A stretch of 64,000 nucleotides of DNA, taken from Lentisphaerae bacterium GWF2_49_21. Lineage in GTDB: Bacteria > Verrucomicrobiota > Lentisphaeria > Victivallales > GWF2-50-93. Location: positions 62,001 through 126,000 of the forward strand of contig MHBH01000005.1 of the NCBI GenBank assembly GCA_001804805.1. The letters run 5' to 3'. Below are positions 1 to 7,699 of the stretch, piece by piece. Under the pieces are notes generated by a model, which was not told the DNA's origin, made no database searches, and worked only from the letters and a program-made list of their open reading frames with translations. Position 1 is the first letter of the stretch, and every line of letters starts with the position of its first letter. Made by a program: the position numbers and the translations under genes.

Positions 1-89
1 CGGACGCCCCTTCTGACTAGGTTTTCAAAGAGGAGCTGTATCAGCTCTCTGGAAAGTTTGTCATAAGCAATGACATGGTAACCATTCAT
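1..89 (-). CDS. Possible partial ORF running off the left edge
   Basis: An open frame of about 30 codons from an ATG at 89 continues off the left end on the minus strand (it begins MNGYHVIAYDKLSRELIQLL). The frame stays open for further codons upstream of this ATG. Composition is protein-like, but I recognise no family and see no clear Shine-Dalgarno. It could be the start of a gene whose body lies outside the window, or a chance frame. Confidence 0.2.
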   Translation of the reverse strand, partial: MNGYHVIAYDKLSRELIQLLFENLVRRGV

Positions 90-146
90 TTTGCAAACAG
101 CATCGTAGATACTAATAGTCTCGTAATAGAATGGACATAAATTAAC

Positions 147-196
147 GGAGGGTGGACTTTCCAGGCCGCCTTGGCGGGTTGGAAAACCCGCCCTCC
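147..196. repeat. Nested hairpin repeat, intergenic
   Basis: Nested inverted repeats: GGAGGG (147-152) with CCCTCC (191-196), TTTCCA (158-163) with TGGAAA (180-185), and CCGCC (166-170) with GGCGG (173-177). They fold into one long interrupted hairpin with a 2-nt tip. It lies downstream of the hicB-like gene on its strand and has no coding signal. It may act as a terminator-like structure or be one of the dispersed palindromic repeats seen elsewhere in the window. Confidence 0.55.
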
Positions 197-250
197 TTTG
201 CAGTGTCAATACAATTGTGCAACTATTAGTATCAAGAAACTGAGGAGGGA

Positions 251-433
251 TCAGGGAGACATCTGTGGGCGTGATTTCACAGGAAACTCTTCAAGATACA
301 ATTCCGTTGCTTCTCTCAAGTTGGCAATCGCCTCCTCAATAGTGTGCCCTTGGCTCGCAGTGCCAATTTCAGGACACTCGGCAACATAAAGTTTTTTTTC
401 TTTATGTACAATGGCTGTAAATGATTGTGTCAT
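251..433 (-). CDS. HicB-family antitoxin-like protein (orphan)
   Basis: A 60-residue protein with the typical HicB fold pattern: a first beta strand (SFTAIVHKE), the YVAECPEIGTASQG segment, then a helix (TIEEAIANLREATELYLEE). The start at 433 is preferred over 478 because GGAG lies about 9 nt upstream and the family normally begins just before this strand. The family member usually pairs with a HicA RNase toxin. No HicA-like frame is visible on either side, so this is an orphan or belongs to the short HicB-like group without a DNA-binding tail. Family call is by motif. Confidence 0.75.
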   Translation of the reverse strand: MTQSFTAIVHKEKKLYVAECPEIGTASQGHTIEEAIANLREATELYLEEFPVKSRPQMSP

Positions 434-527
434 TTGTGAATTTCTCCGCTTTATCCATTGAATTAAGCCAGCAAACAAGAAAAATCAAGAGTTATAAAAT
501 GCGTCACAGTTCCGACAGTGCCGTATT

Positions 528-1676
528 TTATCTGCTAACCGTCTTCGCTGCGATCTTCGCAGGATTTACGGCGCAGAGGCGTATGATGCCGGCTAGATCG
601 GCTTCGGTTTCAGTCAGGCCTTTCATCCAGCCGCCCTTGAGCCTGGAAGCAAGTTCGATCGAGATGGTGAGCGCACAGCAGCAGTTTCTTACGAACTTCT
701 TCCTGCATTCGTCAGCATTGTCCGGATCTGCGTCGGTGCGGAGCATGTGGCAGTCGAATTCAACCACGCCTTTCCAGCCAACCTGGTCGAGCAGCCAGAA
801 CATCTGCACTGTCTCCTTGAGACCCTCGGGGCCGATCAACGGCGGGAAGTCGTTGTCGAACTGCGCCTTTATCTGACTTCCGAAATGGAGGAAGGAAAGC
901 TTGTTCATCGTTGTCAGATAACCGAGCGCCTGGACGCCGTTCATCAGCGCCATGCTTTCGTGCTGGAGGAGTTCGGGATTGACGCCCCAGAAATCTGGAT
1001 TCCTGAGTTTTCCGCAGATGAATCCGACAGCGTGTCCGGATGTCGGAAGATACATGTGCCCTCGGGGTTCGTTCGGCTTGGGCTCGATTGTCGCGCCGAT
1101 GTAGTTCTTCAATCTTTTCGCCTTGATGTAGTCATAGACGTGGTCGAGTCCTTCTGCAAGCCAGTTGTATACTTCTTTCCATTTCACGGCCACAGGAACT
1201 TCGAATCCGTCGCGCGCAACCCAGTAGGTATAATGTTTTGCGCCGAAGAAACTGCCGATGCGGAGAGTCCTTTCGACCTTCTTCCTCGCAAGCGCGCGGA
1301 TCTTCGGATCAGGATTTGTGAGACCGCCGTTGCGGAAGACCGGATTGCCGTGGAGGCTGCAGGTGGCGGTATTGACAGAAATGCCGGCCTCGTCGAGCAT
1401 GGACTTTATTGTCTTCATCGTGGAGTAGGCACTGCTGTTCTTGTCGAGATCGTCTTCGGGATTCTTCGGATCCCATGGAACGAGATCGTCGTCGTGGAAG
1501 CTTGTCGCTTCGATAAGCCCTTCATCGGCCGCCCAGCAGAGGATCTTTGCGACCTCGATTGAAGATATTCCTGGGAGGACCTTGCCGCCGAACGGATCCG
1601 CGAGCGGATTCCCGACGCACCAGAACGGCATTGAACGCATCGTTGCCGGACCATGATTATAAGCTTTCCTCTTCAT
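528..1676 (-). CDS. Xylose-isomerase-like TIM-barrel protein
   Basis: 382 residues, the length of the actinobacterial-type (class I) xylose isomerases. Recognisable blocks are FHDDDLVPWD near the N-terminus, IGATIEPKPNEPRG (with the metal-ligand Glu and active-site Lys), GVNPELLQHESM, FDND and EFDCHMLR. The start at 1676 follows a perfect AAAGGAG at 9-nt spacing; the longer ORF-track version is not needed. Two features are unusual: the NPE-to-His spacing is one residue longer than usual, and the segment matching the FHIDLN block reads FLHFGS, so the usual Asp ligand seems absent. The substrate may therefore not be xylose. The SDR gene upstream (1739-2449) is probably co-transcribed. Confidence 0.8.
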   Translation of the reverse strand: MKRKAYNHGPATMRSMPFWCVGNPLADPFGGKVLPGISSIEVAKILCWAADEGLIEATSFHDDDLVPWDPKNPEDDLDKNSSAYSTMKTIKSMLDEAGISVNTATCSLHGNPVFRNGGLTNPDPKIRALARKKVERTLRIGSFFGAKHYTYWVARDGFEVPVAVKWKEVYNWLAEGLDHVYDYIKAKRLKNYIGATIEPKPNEPRGHMYLPTSGHAVGFICGKLRNPDFWGVNPELLQHESMALMNGVQALGYLTTMNKLSFLHFGSQIKAQFDNDFPPLIGPEGLKETVQMFWLLDQVGWKGVVEFDCHMLRTDADPDNADECRKKFVRNCCCALTISIELASRLKGGWMKGLTETEADLAGIIRLCAVNPAKIAAKTVSR

Positions 1677-1716
1677 CTTGACTTGCTCCTTTGTCTTTTT
1701 GATTTGTTCTATAGAC

Positions 1717-1742
1717 ATAAATTTTCCGTCCGGAAAATTTAT
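1717..1742. repeat. Perfect 12-bp palindrome at the SDR stop codon
   Basis: ATAAATTTTCCG, a TC loop, then CGGAAAATTTAT. It includes the TAA stop of the minus-strand SDR gene and lies just before the Shine-Dalgarno of the isomerase-like gene. It has no T-run, so it is not a textbook terminator; it could be a processing or stabilising hairpin between the two genes. Confidence 0.7.
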
Positions 1743-2449
1743 AAGTGCTGGCCGCCGTCCACGAAAATTATCTGACCTGTGATTGAATCGGTTTCCGCCA
1801 GGAAGATGCAGGCCTTTGCGACATCTTCCGGTGTCGGCGCCTTTTTCATGGGTGTCATGGCGATCTGGATCTTCATCTTTGATTTTTCCATTCCGCGCGG
1901 AGGCAGCACGGCTCCCGGGGCGACACCGTTCACCCGTATCCTCGGTGCCCACTGCAGGGCGGCCGTTGTTGTAGCTTTAGCGAGGGCTTTTTTAGACAAG
2001 GCATATGAGCCATCATCAGGGAACGTTTTTGTGATGCGGCGGTCAAGCAAGTTGATGATGCAGCCTTCCTTTATATTCTGCTGCTGGAACTTTTTCATAA
2101 GTATGAGAGGGGCGCGGAAATTGATGTCCAGCTGATGCTTTGCGCCAGCAATATTTTCCTTGGCCAAAGGACAAGGAAAATATATTGAGGCATTATTGAT
2201 TAAAATATCTATTTTTCCAAGTGACGGGATGAGTTTTTCAGCCGCTTCGAGATCGGACAGCTCGCATTTTACTGTTTTGTGTCCGGCTTTTTTGCCGCCG
2301 AGTTCTTTCAGGAGTTTTTCAGCCTCCTTGCCGGAATTATTGTAATGGATTGCGAGTTTCGCACCGGCTTCAGCGAAGGCAACGCAGATCGCCCTGCCGA
2401 TCCTGACGGCTCCGCCTGTGACAAGTACAATTTCATTTTCCAAGTTCAT
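1739..2449 (-). CDS. Short-chain dehydrogenase, pteridine-reductase/FolM-like
   Basis: A classical SDR of 236 residues. The cofactor motif is TGGAVRIGRAI, matching the TGxxxRxG form typical of pteridine reductase and FolM, followed by NNAS and the catalytic YALSKKAL. The end (TGQIIFVDGGQHL) is the usual SDR C-terminus. I chose the start at 2449 (MNLENEIVLVTGG), which matches family N-termini; the 2479 ATG adds ten residues and neither has a good Shine-Dalgarno. It could reduce a pterin or a sugar/acyl substrate; the isomerase-like gene downstream makes a sugar role possible. A 12-bp inverted repeat (2150-2183) lies inside the coding sequence. Confidence 0.8.
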   Translation of the reverse strand: MNLENEIVLVTGGAVRIGRAICVAFAEAGAKLAIHYNNSGKEAEKLLKELGGKKAGHKTVKCELSDLEAAEKLIPSLGKIDILINNASIYFPCPLAKENIAGAKHQLDINFRAPLILMKKFQQQNIKEGCIINLLDRRITKTFPDDGSYALSKKALAKATTTAALQWAPRIRVNGVAPGAVLPPRGMEKSKMKIQIAMTPMKKAPTPEDVAKACIFLAETDSITGQIIFVDGGQHL

Positions 2450-2597
2450 TGGAAAATAAAATAATGCACCCGCGTTCATAAATCAAGTAATTTTTGAACG
2501 GGTATCTCCTCCGTAAGGCCTTGCCGGGCATTCTTGACTTTATGAAAATGCAGCGGTATGATTAGGGAAATGTAAAAATTACAAAGGGGAAACGCCA

Positions 2598-3503
2598 GTG
2601 GAAAAAATTCTGATTGATACCGATCCCGGACAGGATATAGACGATCTTCTGGCTATAATATTCGCCTTGAAACGGCCGGAGCTCGACATAAGGGCGATCA
2701 CGACCGTGACCCAGCCCTCCTACAAGCGCGCACGGATCATAAAGCGGCTCCTGCGCTACGTGGACCGCATGGATATTCCCGTCGCATCGGGAATGGATTT
2801 GCCGATGAGGCAGCTTTCCGCTGAAGAACTCAGGTTCCAGGATGATCCTAAGAACACGATGAACCACTACGCTTTTGCCGAACCGGAGGATACTGCCGAT
2901 GAACCGGACGGCGAGGACGCCGTCGACCTGATAATAGATACTGTTGAGGAAAGCCCGGGAGAAATAGTCCTTGCCTGCATAGCGCCTCTTACGAATATCG
3001 CCTGTGCCCTCAGGAAAAGACCTGATTTGGCGGGTAAGATCAAATACATCGCGATGATGGGCGGAGAACTGAACCTCAACCGCGCTGAACACAATGTCGC
3101 CTTCGACTACATAGCCTCGGACATCGTGTTGAATTCAGGGGTCAAGATCTACATGGGGACATGGGAGGTGACACGCCGATTCTCCTTTACGATTGAGGAG
3201 TGCAAGGCATTCCACAACCATCATGCCCCGGTGAGCAAGGCGCTGGGCAGGGCCATCGACCTCTGGTATCCCGGCAGCAGCAACTGGAAACCTGGACCGG
3301 TCATGTACGACATCTTTCCTATGATCCATCCTTTCGACCAGTCGTATTACACCCTCAAGCACACGTTCGTGCAGGTCGAGACCAAAGGTGATTTCACCAA
3401 GGGGATGACTGTCCGCGGAGGCAGCAACCCGAACATCGAGGTAACCACCGACATCAAGGCCGCCGAAGTCAAGGAACTCTACCTGAAGACGGTGTTGGGG
3501 TAA
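2598..3503 (+). CDS. Inosine-uridine-preferring nucleoside hydrolase
   Basis: 301 residues with the diagnostic N-terminal Asp cluster (DTDPGQDIDD) that binds Ca2+ and the ribose in the IUNH family. Further family blocks are LACIAPLTNIA, MMGGELN and a C-terminal HPFDQSY region. The enzyme hydrolyses the N-glycosidic bond of (deoxy)ribonucleosides for base salvage. Translation starts at GTG 2598, with AAAGGGG about 8 nt upstream. The gene stands alone, divergent from the SDR gene. The precise nucleoside substrate cannot be read from the sequence. Confidence 0.9.
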   Translation: MEKILIDTDPGQDIDDLLAIIFALKRPELDIRAITTVTQPSYKRARIIKRLLRYVDRMDIPVASGMDLPMRQLSAEELRFQDDPKNTMNHYAFAEPEDTADEPDGEDAVDLIIDTVEESPGEIVLACIAPLTNIACALRKRPDLAGKIKYIAMMGGELNLNRAEHNVAFDYIASDIVLNSGVKIYMGTWEVTRRFSFTIEECKAFHNHHAPVSKALGRAIDLWYPGSSNWKPGPVMYDIFPMIHPFDQSYYTLKHTFVQVETKGDFTKGMTVRGGSNPNIEVTTDIKAAEVKELYLKTVLG

Positions 3504-3521
3504 AGGGGCGATTACACGATC

Positions 3522-3551
3522 GCAATCGACTGCAATCGATAGCGATCGAGA
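3522..3551 (+). repeat. Three tandem 10-bp units ahead of a four-helix gene
   Basis: Units GCAATCGACT, GCAATCGATA and GCGATCGAGA start at 3522, 3532 and 3542, an exact 10-bp period (about one helical turn). The array ends just before the TAGGAGG Shine-Dalgarno of the next gene, so it lies in its 5' leader. Confidence 0.7.
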
Positions 3552-3568
3552 ATTTAGGAGGAAATCGA

Positions 3569-4324
3569 ATGGAAATTTTCCGGAAATCAGCCGGATACCG
3601 CTTCCTGGATGCATACGTGCTCGCAAATGTGGTGGAGCTTGGCACGGGGCATTTCTGCAGCAGCTTTCTCAATATGAGGAATGATCCTGGCGGGCGTACC
3701 TACTCGCAGATGACCCATGCGGCGCGGTCTGGATGCCGGAACTTCGCCGAAGGCTCCGAGCGGCTGATGACTTCCTACGCTACTGCGTTGGAGCTCCTTG
3801 ATGTGGCACGGGCAAGCCTCTGCGAACTTCGCGATGACTACAGCAAGTTTCTGATGATGAACTGGCAGGCGCCATGGCCGATGAATAGCGAAGAAGCCAA
3901 ACGCATCTATGCTGTCCGCCTCGATGCGCCGGACTATGGAAACGATATCAACCGCGGAATCTGCCTGCATGTAATGGGACAATACAAGAAATTCGATCCC
4001 GAACTTTCCTCGGAAGACGGGATTGTCAGGGCGAACACCCTCTTAATCCTTATTACACGCACACTCAACATGCTGGACAAATACATCAAGAATATCGGGG
4101 AAGAGTTTGTTGAGAAAGGTGGGTTCCGTGAACGCCTGGGCACAGTTCGCAGCGAAGCGAGAACAATGCAGAATCATGAACCGGCGGAAGTTCCCAAATG
4201 CCCAAAATGCGGATCGCCGACACGCTTGAGGAAGACTAGAAAGGACAATAAGCCGTTCTGGGGATGCGCTGAATATCCTGCTTGCAAAGGAATCGTGGAA
4301 TATTCAGAGCGGGAAAAGGCTTGA
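3569..4324 (+). CDS. Four-helix-bundle suffix protein with topoisomerase-type zinc ribbon
   Basis: 251 residues. Positions 1 to about 190 are helical and contain MTHAARSGCRNFAEGSER, the signature of the 23S rRNA intervening-sequence (S23/IVP-like) four-helix bundles, in the longer 'suffix' form. Positions about 207-245 form a zinc ribbon (CPKCGSPTRLR ... WGCAEYPACKGI) like the C-terminal fingers of DNA topoisomerase I. The start has a strong TAGGAGG. S23-family proteins were first found encoded in rRNA insertions, and their biochemical role is unclear; the attached ribbon suggests nucleic-acid binding. A 10-bp tandem repeat precedes the gene. Confidence 0.75.
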   Translation: MEIFRKSAGYRFLDAYVLANVVELGTGHFCSSFLNMRNDPGGRTYSQMTHAARSGCRNFAEGSERLMTSYATALELLDVARASLCELRDDYSKFLMMNWQAPWPMNSEEAKRIYAVRLDAPDYGNDINRGICLHVMGQYKKFDPELSSEDGIVRANTLLILITRTLNMLDKYIKNIGEEFVEKGGFRERLGTVRSEARTMQNHEPAEVPKCPKCGSPTRLRKTRKDNKPFWGCAEYPACKGIVEYSEREKA

Positions 4325-4456
4325 AGTAGTAGAACATTCCTTGATTAGCGTTCATTATGAAATCGCGCGAAATTGATGTTGAATTTCATTCTATTCCGCC
4401 TATTTTAATTTTCAGATGGAATTTCATGAGACAATATTTTCATGCCAGGGGTGCTT

Positions 4457-7429
4457 ATGCCAGTCAAGGAATTCAAGTTCAAGCTGAAGGATGTCAAGGA
4501 CAGGAAACTTTCACTTCTCTACGATGATGACGATCACAGTCTGCAGGTTCTTGTCGACGGAGTACTCGCAGGCAGGGACGAGCAGGGGACCAGATATGTC
4601 ATCGAGGATGACAGTGGCAACGAGATAAGATTCGAATCCGGCCTCGATGAAAATTGGAAACCATGGCTTAAGGCAAACGGTGAAGATGTCAAATTGGCCT
4701 CGGCTCTCGCCTGGTACCAGTGGGTATGGATAGGACTACCAGTTGTTCTTGTTTTCACGGGAGGAATGATTGGTGGCATGTTCGGAGGAGCGGCCACATA
4801 TCTGAACTATGTGATAATGCAATCGAGCCGGTCTGCTGCAGTGCGCTATGGCGTGACCATGGCCTTGAGCATTTCCGCATTCTTCTGCTATGTAATCGCC
4901 GTCGTCCTCATGAATATCGCATTTGGAACGCAGCAGGGGAGATCCTTTGTCGACGCATTCAAGCAGGGATACAGCAGCGCGTACGAGTCCGTAACGCCCG
5001 ATCCAGCAAAGCCTGAAGGCATACCGAACGTCTATGTTGATAATGGTTCTACATCGTTTCTGGAGTTTTCCGTCGACGGCAAGGCGCAGGGCGAAATAAA
5101 GCCATTCGAATATAAATCCCTGAACCTGAAGCCCGGGAAGCATAAATTCGTTTTTAATGAGAACAAGAAGGAATTTGACACCATCGGGGCTGAAGTGGTA
5201 AAGAACAAGGTGTGCATCATAAATCCGAAGGCGCTTTCAAATTTTGTAATTGAGAAGGCCTCATTCAGTTCATTCAACCTCGTCCCTGGCGCCGGCGGGA
5301 CTTCATTTGAGAATATAAAAGGACAGAAGACTGCGAGTGCTGACTATGGTCTTCTCGAGGGAGTGCCGGAAAAGATACAGGTAAAATCCAAGGCCGGCGA
5401 AATGGGCAAGATTGAATATCGCACGAAGCTTCTCAAGGCCTTTCCGGAGAACCTTGGCAGCCAGCAGGCATATGCGATCCTCAAGGATGAGGCCAACAGC
5501 CTGAAAATATTCTATTATGACGACAAGGATAAATTTATTATATGGCTTTTGAATGCACTCGGCAAGGAGCCTAGGAAGCCTGAATACAGGGATATGCTGC
5601 TGGATTATTCGAAGAAGACTGAAAAATATGTGCTCGAAGCCGCGTTGAAATCCCTCAATAACTATGTTGAAGAAATTCCTGACGATACGCTTGTCGCACT
5701 TGCATTGGCCGATGAAAAAGTCAATTCGTCGGGGATGTCATCCGACAGTCCTGCAATCGATGGAAGAACTGGCTGGGCGATGAAAGCTCTTCTCAAGCGG
5801 GGCAAGCTTGCCCTTATTGCAAAGGATTTTCCAAAGTTGAAGAAGAGCCAGCAGGCCACCATGCTCAGGATCGCCCTTATGGAAGGTTCGGATTCCCTGA
5901 AGAAATCCCTCATTGATGCGGTACTTGATTCCCCGGTGCTCCAGGACGAATTCATGCTCAGCAGCCTCCTGGGGATTGTCGCATCGAAGGAATTTGTGCC
6001 GGACGAGGTGCAGATGGAGAAGATAGACGCCATGATCTCAAAGATCGAAATGGACAGGGTGAAGAAGCACTGGGAGAAGACATGGCAGGAGAAGCTCCAG
6101 GCAATAGCGGCAGACGGTGCCAGCAATAGTTACCTCGACAAGAAGATCATGGAGACATTCAAGTCCCCGGACCGACAGGACTTCAAGCTTCTTGTCTCAT
6201 TTGTGAAGAAGGGGAACTATAAGCCGGTACTGGAGCTGTTCAAATCTCTTCCGGGATACGCCAAGCTTGACGTGCTCAGGGCCCTTCCTTATTCAAAGAG
6301 TGAAAAAGTGCCGCAGGAGGCGATCGAGCTTGCGTGGATAGGGGTCAATGACGGGAGCGACGATCTCTGGAGGTATGGCCTGCACTATCTTTCAGCAAAC
6401 TATCCTTCCAGATCCGAGTTCCTGAAGAAGTCATGGGAATATTACAGCAAGATCCCCGATGAGAAAAAAAAGAAGGAATTTGCCAGGGAGCTATGGTCCT
6501 GTTCTTATTCGCATATTGACAGGATGACCGTACAGGAGTTGTGCATGGTTGCATCTGAATCTCCAACCGAGGATTTTGTAAAGGCGGCGATAGGGAAGCT
6601 TGACAGGGACCGTGACAAGCGTGCTGAAAACTTCACAGAGCTCGCAAAGGTTTATCCCTCAACAGGAAACGAAGCCAGCAGGGCGATGATGATGCGGCAG
6701 ATGAAGGAGGTGTCATATCTCCAATTCGCATTCCGCAAACAGGAGGACTTCAAGGCAATCAAGGATCTGATACAGCTTGGGCTTGAAGACAAGTCTGCAT
6801 CGGCAAGAGAACCTGCACTCGAGGCGGCCTTCAAGATGGAAAACACGGAATTTCCAGCAGAAGAGGCTGCATTGAAGATAATCTCCGGAGCGGATGAACA
6901 GACAAGGAAGAACCTCCAGAACGGGTTCGACAGGTGGACCTGCGAGATATGGCGGAACAAGACGAGTGACAGGAACGAAAGAGCTAAGGCGCTTTCAAAG
7001 ATTACTGCCGTCCTCGAGCGCACCGAAGACAAGGAAATTGCGAAGTTCGCAAACAATTCACTGGCGAATCCCGACGAGTCGGAGAAGACATATGTTGAGG
7101 CTCTCCTAAGGATCGCCGACAAGAACAAGCTGCCAGATGCCAGGGAGGATTCGCTGAGGCGCCTCGCGAGCCTGGACGTCCAGAAAAGTCCTGCAGTGCT
7201 GGCGCAGATTCTGAAATCACTGGAAGATCCGGATCTGAAGGTCAGATATAATGCATTTTGCCTTGCCGCGCCAAAAAGCCGTGATGACAAGGAGGGGAAA
7301 ATCCTTGCAAAGCTCAAGTCGGTTTCCGCGAAGGAGACGGATCCGAAGACCAAGTCCGACATGGAAAGGATCTTGAAATCATATCTTCCGTCGGCTCCGC
7401 AACCGGCCAAGGCACCGGCAAAGAGATAA
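4457..7429 (+). CDS. Large membrane protein with PEGA-like and HEAT-like regions
   Basis: About 990 residues. The N-terminal ~85 residues are soluble and rich in beta strands. Two transmembrane segments follow (around residues 90-115 and 130-155; the second contains MALSISAFFCYVIAVVLMNI). Next is a beta-rich PEGA-like region around residues 195-235 (VYVDNGSTSFLEFSVDGKAQ). The remaining ~650 residues are charged and helical, resembling degenerate HEAT/armadillo repeats. I prefer the ATG at 4457 (AGGGG 5 nt upstream) over 4442. No enzyme motif is visible; a scaffold or envelope role is inference. It stands alone between the four-helix gene and nifJ. Confidence 0.6.
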   Translation: MPVKEFKFKLKDVKDRKLSLLYDDDDHSLQVLVDGVLAGRDEQGTRYVIEDDSGNEIRFESGLDENWKPWLKANGEDVKLASALAWYQWVWIGLPVVLVFTGGMIGGMFGGAATYLNYVIMQSSRSAAVRYGVTMALSISAFFCYVIAVVLMNIAFGTQQGRSFVDAFKQGYSSAYESVTPDPAKPEGIPNVYVDNGSTSFLEFSVDGKAQGEIKPFEYKSLNLKPGKHKFVFNENKKEFDTIGAEVVKNKVCIINPKALSNFVIEKASFSSFNLVPGAGGTSFENIKGQKTASADYGLLEGVPEKIQVKSKAGEMGKIEYRTKLLKAFPENLGSQQAYAILKDEANSLKIFYYDDKDKFIIWLLNALGKEPRKPEYRDMLLDYSKKTEKYVLEAALKSLNNYVEEIPDDTLVALALADEKVNSSGMSSDSPAIDGRTGWAMKALLKRGKLALIAKDFPKLKKSQQATMLRIALMEGSDSLKKSLIDAVLDSPVLQDEFMLSSLLGIVASKEFVPDEVQMEKIDAMISKIEMDRVKKHWEKTWQEKLQAIAADGASNSYLDKKIMETFKSPDRQDFKLLVSFVKKGNYKPVLELFKSLPGYAKLDVLRALPYSKSEKVPQEAIELAWIGVNDGSDDLWRYGLHYLSANYPSRSEFLKKSWEYYSKIPDEKKKKEFARELWSCSYSHIDRMTVQELCMVASESPTEDFVKAAIGKLDRDRDKRAENFTELAKVYPSTGNEASRAMMMRQMKEVSYLQFAFRKQEDFKAIKDLIQLGLEDKSASAREPALEAAFKMENTEFPAEEAALKIISGADEQTRKNLQNGFDRWTCEIWRNKTSDRNERAKALSKITAVLERTEDKEIAKFANNSLANPDESEKTYVEALLRIADKNKLPDAREDSLRRLASLDVQKSPAVLAQILKSLEDPDLKVRYNAFCLAAPKSRDDKEGKILAKLKSVSAKETDPKTKSDMERILKSYLPSAPQPAKAPAKR

Positions 7430-7699
7430 ACTCCCCGGGATTCCGACTGCTGTGCCCATATTAAAATCCGGCGGCTCTTGAAATTTTAAGGCGGTGGAAT
7501 TTAAAATGATAAATTTTTAACAATTAATTTGGAAAATTGCTTCTTCCTGTGTTAGCTTACCAAGTTTTTCGGAGATTGTCTATACTCTGCAGGGAAACAG
7601 ATTGACAACCCCCACGTTTTTCAATATTGAGTCCAGGGGGTAATCGTGCTTAAAGCTGAACAATAATTTAAATTCATATTCAAACTAAGGAGAATTAAA
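7430..7699. promoter_or_regulatory. nifJ upstream region with candidate promoter
   Basis: A 270-bp gene-free gap. The best sigma70-like match is TTGACA at 7602-7607, a 17-bp spacer, then TATTGA at 7625-7630. This would give a leader of about 60 nt before the AAGGAG Shine-Dalgarno of nifJ. The rest is AT-rich with no clear operator or riboswitch. Confidence 0.35.

Noticed and set aside
747-1562. 271-residue plus-strand ORF
   Set aside because: Antisense shadow of the xylose-isomerase-like gene, which has recognisable motifs and a strong Shine-Dalgarno.
3522-3551. CRISPR array
   Set aside because: Units are 10 bp with no spacers. No true CRISPR repeats or cas genes were seen anywhere in the window.
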